Both the position numbers and the translations under genes were made by a program. A model generated the notes under the pieces. It ran no database searches, was not told the origin of the DNA, and saw nothing but the letters and a program-made list of their open reading frames with translations. 64,000 nucleotides of DNA, taken from the NCBI GenBank assembly GCA_035299065.1, contig DATGXI010000077.1:1-64000 (forward strand). The letters run 5' to 3'. Origin of the DNA: DASPJQ01 sp035299065. GTDB lineage: Bacteria > Bacteroidota > Bacteroidia > Flavobacteriales_D > UBA2798. Of the stretch, positions 52,451-61,900 are shown one piece after another. Numbering within the stretch: the stretch's first letter is position 1; each line of letters begins with the position of its first letter.

Positions 52451-52480
52451 AAGGGGTGGTCAAACGACTACCCCTTTTTT
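52451..52480 (+). terminator. Rho-independent terminator after rplQ
   Basis: GGGGTGGTC-AAAC-GACTACCCC forms a 9-bp stem with one G-T pair, followed by six T and preceded by an A run. It closes the operon that starts near 35262. Confidence 0.85.
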
Positions 52481-52562
52481 GTTTGTATTTATTAAGGAAA
52501 TTAAAGCAACAAAAGCGTATCTTTTACGTAACCATTCAAACAACACAAGCAAAATTATAAGC

Positions 52563-52700
52563 ATGAAATTTATTGAAACGATCGTTGAAGGATTTAAACG
52601 TTTATTCAGCTCTAAAAAAGATAAAGAACTCAAAATGATACGCTCAAATGGGTCAACCACAAGTATCAGAGAGTCTAAATTGAAAGGCAGAACTAAATAA
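52563..52700 (+). CDS. Small basic protein of unknown function
   Basis: This encodes 45 residues from the ATG at 52563: MKFIETIVEGFKRLFSSKKD then a basic, Ser/Arg-rich tail ending KLKGRTK. The N-terminal third could form an amphipathic helix. The frame is open further upstream, but that part overlaps the terminator of rplQ. Its own terminator-like hairpin follows 18 nt after the stop, so a short independent gene is plausible. Confidence 0.4.
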   Translation: MKFIETIVEGFKRLFSSKKDKELKMIRSNGSTTSIRESKLKGRTK

Positions 52701-52718
52701 CTGAAAAACAAATATTTA

Positions 52719-52750
52719 AAAAGGGCGTCTAAAAAAGGTGCCCTTTTTTT
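52719..52750 (+). terminator. Rho-independent terminator after the small ORF
   Basis: AAAAAGGGC pairs with GCCCTTTTTTT around a 14-nt loop (inner bases GTC/GGT may also pair). The T-run supports termination on the + strand. Confidence 0.7.
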
Positions 52751-52977
52751 ATGCCCAGGCGTTTCCATGGCCGCATACAAAAAACCGAACCATTACTAAA
52801 ACACTTTACCATCTTATAAATAGGCCATTACGTGCCTTAAATTAACGATTTAGTCTAAATTACTGTGATTACAAGAATTAACTCTTACGATGTAGTTGGT
52901 AAAATCACTACATTTACTTGATTCTGAACAACTTTTATTGAGACTGGATTGATTCTAACCATGAAATTAGAAATGGG

Positions 52978-55900
52978 GTGACGTGTGTTTGTTTAAAATA
53001 TTTTTTCCATCTATCAAGGTGGGCAAATCGTGCTGCGTTTAATTCATCAGGTAAACAGAAATTAATTTTATTTTTTTCACTTTGTCTTTTCTTTGTTTCT
53101 TCTCTGGTAAATGCAGCGCCCCCGGGTTACAATTATTATAAGCTTTTAACTACACAGGAAAATCAAATTACAGCCGGTACGGGTAGCCTTGTAAATTTTC
53201 CGGTACTGGTACGCTTAACTGATAATGATTTAAGGCATACAACATTTGGTGGATACGTTCAACACATAAGCGGTTATGATATTATTTTTACTTCATCCGA
53301 TGGAACAACAGTTATTCCGCACCAGTTGGAAAAATACAATTCCGCTACAGGAGAATTAGTAGCATGGGTTAATGTTCCATCAGTTAGTTCAACTGTAAAT
53401 ACAAATTTCTATATGTATTTTGGTAATAGCAGTGCTGTTACCGATCCTTCTTCTGCAACAACATGGAATCCAAATTATGTTGCTGTATGGCATTTGCATA
53501 ATGACATATTGGATGCAACTTCAAATGGTGTGAACTTAACAAACGTTGGAACAACTGACGAGGCTTCAGCGGTTGCAGCAAATGGACAGGATATTGAGTT
53601 TTCGCAGGCGCTAACACATCCCTCAAACCCTTTAATGCAGATTTTAGGAAATGTAACACTTGAGACATGGGTTAATCTTGAATCGGCTTTGCAAGGAGGA
53701 CCAACCGGAGCTACTGAAAATATTTTACTTGCCCAAGGAAGAAATTCAGAAGTTCTTGCTGGTAATTATTGTTTTTCCTTAAATTACATTGGTCCGGGAA
53801 CAGCAACACCTAATCACTTGCGTTTTTATCACGAATTTGGTCCAGGAAATGATATTAACGTAGTATCAACCGCACCATGCCCGGCATTGGGCACAAGCGC
53901 ATGGCATCATGTTGCTGCAGTTCGTAATACAACTTCGCTTGACGTAAGCTTTTACTTTGATGGTGTGTTACTGGGTACAGCGGTAACTTATGCAGCAAAT
54001 CCTACAGGTGGAACCACAACAACGTTTTCGCTTGGAAGAGACATTGCTTCGGCTGCTTTTGATATTGATGCTGATTTTGATGAAGCACGAATTTCAAATA
54101 CATTAAGGTCTCCTGAATGGATTCAGGCAACGTATCAAAATACCATGCCAGGGTCAACATTTTTAACCGTTACAGAAACACGGTGTGTATTCAGTGACTT
54201 TGCCATTGCAGGTGCCGATCAGGTGGTTTGTACTAATTCAACAACGTTAGGGGCTACACCGTTAGTTTATGGTACAGGGGCCTGGAGTTTGCTTTCAGGG
54301 GCCGGATTTATTACAGCACCTGGTTCGCCAACTTCAACTGTAATAGGTTTGGGTCCCGGTACAAACGTATTTGTTTGGACCGTTACTAATTCACCATTTC
54401 CACCTTGTGCCGGTTTTTCCGATACAGTTGTAATTACACGGGACAATATTCCGCCAGTGGTGGTTTGCCCTCCCACGCAAAATGTTTTTGCAGGAGCAGC
54501 ATGTACCTATACCCTGTTAGACTATACAGGTATCGCAACCATTACTGATAATTGTGGATTTGGCGGATTAACCATTGTTCAATCACCTGCCGCAGGTGCC
54601 ATTGTTTCAATCGGCACAACCAATGTTACACTTACCGCAACAGATCAGAATGGTAATACTACCTCTTGTACATTTGCTGTTAATGTAACTGACAATAGTC
54701 CTCCGGTATTTACTTCTTGTCCTTCTAGTACAACTGTGTTGAATAATCCGGGTGCATGCGGAGCAATTGTAAGTTGGGCCAATCCTACAGCAACAGATAA
54801 CTGTTCAGGTTTTACCTTAACACAAACCGCGGGTCTTCCCAGCGGTTCACTTTTTCCAATAGGTGTTACAACCGTTACGTTTACGGCAACCGATGCTTCG
54901 TCAAATACAACTAACTGTACTTTTACAGTTACGGTTACCGATGCTGAAACACCAGTGTTCACATCCTGTCCAACAAGTATAACTGTTCCAAATGATCCCG
55001 GGCAATGTACCGCTGTAGTTTCATGGGCGGCACCCAGCGCAACAGATAACTGCCCAGGTTTGTCATTGGTACAAACGGCAGGTTTACCAAGTGGTTCGGC
55101 TTTTCCTACGGGTGTTACTCCAATTGTTTTTACAGCCACCGATGTAAACGGAAATGTAACAACTTGTTCTTTTAATATTACGGTGGTTGAGTCCACTGCA
55201 CCTGTATTCGCTACATGCCCGTTGAACATCACAATTCCAACCTCACCCGGTTTGTGCACTGGAGTTGCTACCTGGACTGTACCAACAGCTACCGATAATT
55301 GCCCCGGGGTTGTAGTAACGCAAACTGCAGGGCCTGCAAGCGGGTCTGTTTTTTCATTGGGAACAACAAACATTGTTTACACAGCAACAGATGCTGCGGG
55401 AAATACAAGCACCTGCTCATTTACTGTTACAGTGAATGATAATCAATTTCCCACATTTACATTTTGTCCGCCCAACATTTCGGTTGTAAATACCCCCGGG
55501 TTATGTGGTGCAGTAGTGAGTTGGGTTGCGCCAACCGCAAATGATAACTGCACAGTTTCATCACTTACGCAAACATCGGGTTTACCCAGTGGTTCATTTT
55601 TTCCAATAGGAACATCAACCATTGTTTTTACTGCAACCGATGCTACGGGCAATGCAACAGCCTGTTCGTTTACGATTACTGTAAGCGATGGTGAAGTTCC
55701 TTCGTTTACAAGTTGCCCGGCAAATATTACCGTTTCAACGGCAACAGGTTTATGTAGTGCACCTGTTAGTTGGGTTATGCCAACAGCTACAGATAATTGT
55801 GGAGGTGTTACGGTGACACAATCGACCGGGTTATTAAGTGGTTCAGCTTTTCCGCAAGGAGTAACAACCGTAACATATACTGCAACTGACGCTGTAGGAA

Positions 55901-58900
55901 ATGTCAGTACCTGCTCATTTACGGTTACCGTAAATGACAATGAGGCTCCTGTTTTTACTTCTTGCCCTTTAAACATTACCGTTAACAACACACCTGGAAC
56001 ATGTGGTGCGGTTGTTAGTTGGGTTGCACCTGTGGCCTCTGAAAATTGTGCCGGATTAATTGTAACACAAACAGTAGGGTTGGCAAGTGGATCGGTTTTC
56101 CCCGTTGGTGTTTCTACTATTTCCTATACTGCAACCGATGCTGTTGGAAATACAGCTTTATGTACGTTTACCATCACGGTTATTGACAATCAACTTCCGG
56201 TATTTACCTCTTGTCCGTTAAATATTTCTGTTCCCAACACATCGGGCGCGTGCAATGCCATTGTAAGCTGGTTAGCACCTGTGGCAATTGACAATTGCAC
56301 CGGAACTGTCATTACACAAACAGCAGGTTTGGCCAGCGGTTCAGCTTTTCCTATTGGCATAACACCTGTATCGTTTACGGCTACAGATGCCAGTGGCAAC
56401 ACAAGTGTGTGTACGTTTAATGTAACAGTTACCGATAATGAATTCCCGGTTTTTTCGTCTTGTCCGCTTAGTATAACATTGCCCAGCAACCCGGGCGTTT
56501 GTGGTGCGTTTGTTTCATGGGCCGCACCACTGGCAAGTGATAACTGTGGAGCGGTAACCATAACACAGGTAAGTGGATTGCCATCGGGTTCAACTTTCCC
56601 AATTGGTGTAACAAATGTTTCGTTTTCGGCAACAGACGTAAATGGAAATACAAGTTTTTGTTCTTTTACGGTTACCGTGAACGATGCGCAGGCGCCAGCA
56701 TTTACATCATGTCCAGCAAACATTACGGTAAACAATAATCCTGGATTATGCAGTGCAATTGTAAGTTGGGTAGCACCAGCAGCAACTGACAATTGTGCAG
56801 GACTCGTTATAAATCAAACTGCCGGTTTACCTTCCGGCTCAGCTTTTCCAATAGGGACAACAACTGTTACTTTTACCGCTACTGATGCCTCAAGTAACGT
56901 ATCAACATGTTCGTTTACGGTGACCGTTACCGACAACCAGTTGCCTGTATTTACTTCGTGCCCGGCAAGTATAACAGTGAACAATAATCCAGGTTCTTGC
57001 AATGCAGTAGTTAGCTGGCCGGCACCAACCGCTAGCGATAATTGCGGTGGATTAACGTTGACACAAACATCAGGATTGCCATCAGGCGCAGCCTTTCCAA
57101 TTGGTGTAAGCAACGTTATATTTACAGCAACTGATGCTAGTGGCAATTCTGCAACCTGCTCTTTTACGGTTACAGTTACCGATAATGAGTCACCCGTGTT
57201 TACGTCATGTCCGCCAAACGTTTCAGTGAACAATAATCCTGGTTTATGCAGTGCAGTAGTAAGTTGGGTAGCGCCTGTTGCAAGCGATAATTGTGCGGGA
57301 ACTGTGATCACGCAAACGGCAGGCTTACCAAGTGGATCAGCCTTTCCAATTGGCGTCACCAATGTTTCTTTCACTGCAACAGACGCCTATGGAAATTCAT
57401 CCGTTTGTTCGTTTTCTGTTACTGTTACCGATAACCAGGTTCCGGTATTTACATCATGTCCTGTAAACATCATTGTAAGCAATACACCTGGAGTTTGTTC
57501 AGCCATTGTTAACTGGGTTGCGCCTGCGGCAAGTGATAACTGTGCAGGACTGGTGTTGGCTCAAACATCAGGGTTGCCCAGCGGATCATCGTTTCCTGTT
57601 GGAGTAAGCAATATTGTATTTACTGCAACAGATGCCAATGGAAATTCAAGCTTATGTAGTTTTACGGTTACCGTAATCGATGACCAAACACCTGTTTTTG
57701 TTTCATGTCCTGCAAATATAGTTGCCAATGCAGGATTTGGAATTTGTAACGCCATTGTAAGCTGGCCGGCACCGGTTGCTGGTGATAATTGTTCGGGCAC
57801 TTCGCTTTTACAAACAAGTGGCCCTGTAAGCGGATCATCGTTTCCAATTGGAGTAACCACTATAGCCTATACGGCAACGGACGCATCTGGTAATACAGCG
57901 GTGTGTACATTTACTGTTACGGTTGTTGATGATCAGGTTCCTGTATTCACGTCTTGCCCGGTGAATATTACCGTTGCATCCAATCCTGGTTTGTGCAGTG
58001 CTGTTGTAAGTTGGACAGCCCCGGCAGCAAGTGATAATTGTTCAGGTTTAACACTGGTTCAAACCTCAGGCTTGCCAAGTGGCTCAACATTCCCAGTAGG
58101 CACTACGCCTGTTGTTTTTACGGCAACCGATGCAAGTGGAAATGTAGCACTTTGTTCATTTAACGTAACGGTTACTGATGCACAAGCCCCCGTGTTTTCT
58201 TCATGTCCAGTGAATATTTCAGTAAACAATACACCGGGTTTATGTTCGGCTGTAGTTACATGGATTGCTCCAGCTGTTACCGATAATTGCGCAGGTGTTT
58301 CATTTATACAAACAGCGGGTTTACCAAGTGGGTCAAGTTTTCCAATAGGAACAACAACCATAGTTTATACAGCAACTGATGCCAGTGGAAACACAGCAAC
58401 CTGTAGTTTTTTAGTAACAGTTACCGATAACCAGGCTCCAACATTTACATCATGCCCTTCAAACATTATCACAACAAATAATCCTGGTGTGTGCGGAGCG
58501 GTTGTTAGTTGGCCCGCTCCCGCGGCATCTGATAATTGTGCTGGTTTAACTGTGCTGCAAACATTGGGTGCAGCAAGCGGATCAAGTTTTCCAATTGGTA
58601 CAACAACTATTTCATATACAGCAACTGATGCATATGGCAATACAAGTGTATGTTCATTTACGGTTACAGTTACCGATGTTGAGGCTCCTGTATTCTCATC
58701 TTGTCCACCAAATATTTTGTTGAATAACAGCGCAGGCTTGTGTAGTGCTATTGCTAACTGGACTCCTCCAGCTGCAACCGATAATTGTGCCGGAGTTGTT
58801 ATTGCGCAAACGAGCGGGCTTCCGGCCGGATCAGCATTTCCAGTTGGCGTAACCAATGTTGTGTATACGGCTACAGATATTTATGGACTTACATCAACCT

Positions 58901-61900
58901 GCTCATTTACGGTTACTGTAGTAGATAATCAATTGCCTTTATTTACGTCATGCCCCTCAAACATTGCCGTTACAACTGCTCCTGGTTCATGCACGGCTGT
59001 TGTTAGCTGGGTTGCTCCAATGGCAAGTGATAACTGTCCGGGAATTGTATTGGCGCAAACGTCAGGGTTACCCAATGGGTCGGTATTTCCAATTGGTGTA
59101 ACAACCATTTCCTATACAGCTACTGATGCGAGTGGAAATTCTTCCCTTTGCACATTCACTATCACAGTTACCGATTTACAAGCACCCATTTTTACATCCT
59201 GTCCGCTTAACATAAGTGTAAACAATACGCCTGGAAATTGTTCGGCCATTGTTTCATGGCCCGCTCCTGTGGCAACAGATAACTGTGCCGGACTGGTTGT
59301 GGCACAAACCGCAGGGTTTCCAAGCGGTTCAACATTTCCAATTGGCACAACAACAATAACGTATACCGCAGTTGATGCAAGCGGTAACAGCAGCGTATGT
59401 TCATTCACCGTTACAGTAACTGACAACGAATTGCCTGTATTTTCAACCTGCCCGGCAAACATAAGTACAAATACAAGTGCAGGAACCTGTGGCGCTGTTG
59501 TAACGTGGCCTGCTCCTGCGGCAACTGATAATTGCAGTGGTTTAACATTAACCCAAACAAGCGGTTTAACAAGTGGTTCGCTATTTCCAATAGGAATAAC
59601 AACAGTTTCATTTTTGGCAGTTGATGCAAGTGGTAATTCTGCAACCTGTTCTTTTACCATTACCGTTACCGATGTTCAACCACCCGTTTTTACTTCATGC
59701 CCATCAAACATTACTGTGAACAATACACCTGGTTTATGCAGCTCGGTGGTAACATGGGTTACGCCAACAGCAAGTGATAATTGTCCTGCAGTAAGTGTTG
59801 TACAAACAGGAGGCCTGGTAAGCGGTTCAGCGTTTCCTATAGGCACATCAACTGTTACGTTTACTGCATCGGACAGTTATGGCAATACAGCCATTTGTTC
59901 TTTTACAGTAACTGTAGTTGACAATCAATTTCCGGTGTTTATCTCGTGCCCGGCCAATATTACAGTGAACAATACACCAGGAAGCTGTTCGGCAGTGGTA
60001 AGCTGGGTAGCACCCGTTGCAAGTGATAATTGTGGTGGAATGGTGCTTTCACAAACTGCAGGTTTACCAAGTGGTTCAAGTTTCCCAATTGGTATTACAA
60101 ATATTGTATATACGGCAACTGATGCAAGTGGAAACGCAACTGTATGTGCGTTTACCGTTACTGTAGTGGACAACCAGATTCCTGTATTTACTTCATGTCC
60201 ACTGAATATTGCGGTGAACAATACACCAGGCTCATGTGGTGCCGTTGTATTTTGGCCGGCCCCCGTTGCAAATGATAATTGCGGAGGGTTGGTATTGACA
60301 CAAACCACAGGATTACCCAGCGGTTCAAGTTTCCCAATTGGCACAACAAGCATATCCTACACAGCAACCGATATCAGTGGAAATGTAGCTACATGTTCAT
60401 TTACGGTAACAGTAACCGACAACGAACTTCCTGCATTCACATCGTGTCCTGCAAATATTACAATGAACAATACGCCCGGAATTTGTGGTGCAGTTGTCAA
60501 CTGGGTTGCTCCTGCGGCAAGCGATAATTGTCCAGGACTCTCAATTATACAAACAAGTGGTTTGCCAAGCGGCTCAACATTTCCTGTAGGAGTAACACTC
60601 GTAACATTTATTGCAACGGATGCCAACGGAAATTCAGCCACGTGCTCTTTCAGCGTAACAATCATCGATAACCAGTCACCTGTTTTTACATCATGCCCTG
60701 GCAACATAACTGTTAACAATACACCTGGTTCATGCAGTTCAGTTGTGACATGGGTTGCGCCTGCTGCATCTGACAACTGTGGTGGTGTTAGTGTTGTTCA
60801 AACTGCTGGCTTACCAAGCGGGTCAAGTTTTCCTATAGGTACGTCAACCATTGCGTTTACTGCAACCGATATTAATGGTAATACTTCGGTATGTACATTT
60901 ACCGTAAATGTGATCGATAATCAATTCCCAACATTTACCTCATGTCCTTCAAGTCTGGTTATTAGCAATACCCCGGGAATTTGCGGGGCATTTACAGGTT
61001 GGGTAGCGCCAGCGGCAACTGATAATTGTCCTGGAGTTATTATTACGCAAACTGCAGGCTTACCTAGTGGTTCTTTATTCCCCGTAGGTGTAACAAATAT
61101 TACTTATACGGCAACTGATGCCAGTGGAAACGTTACGTTGTGTTCGTTTACAGTGACCATTGTTGATAATCAGATTCCTGTATTTACATCGTGTCCTTCA
61201 AATATTTCAGTTAACAACGCGCCAGGCGTTTGTGGAGCAACTGTATTTTGGCCAGCGCCAATTGCAACAGATAATTGCGCAGGAATGGTGGTGACGCAAA
61301 CAGCAGGCTTGCCAAGCGGATCGGTTTTTCCGATAGGAACAACAACTGTATCGTTTACCGCAACTGATGCAAGCGGCAACAGCAGCATATGTTCTTTCAC
61401 CGTTACGGTTACTGACAATGAATTACCAGTATTTACCTCATGCCCTGTAAATATTTTGGTTAACAATACAACCGGTATTTGTGGGGCAGTGGTGAATTGG
61501 GTTGCACCATCGGCAAGCGATAATTGCCCAGGCGTTTCTATTGCGCAAACAGGTGGTTTACCAAGCGGTTCAACTTTTCCAATAGGAACAACAAACATTG
61601 CTTTTGTTGCATCAGACGTGAATGGAAACACAGCAACCTGTACATTTACCGTAACGGTAGTGGATAACCAGTCACCTGTATTTACGTCTTGCCCAACAAA
61701 CATCACTGTAAATAATACACCCGGTTTATGTAGTTCAGTGGTAACATGGGTTGCGCCTTCAGCAAGCGATAACTGTCCGGGTGTAAGCATTGTTCAAACA
61801 GCCGGTGCTGTTAGTGGTTCAGCATTTCCAATAGGAACAACAACTATTTCTTTTACGGCATCTGATAGTTACGGTAACAATTCAGTATGCTCATTTACGG

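Noticed and set aside
52479..52562. N-terminal extension of the 45-residue ORF
   Set aside because: It begins inside the terminator of rplQ and would need readthrough.
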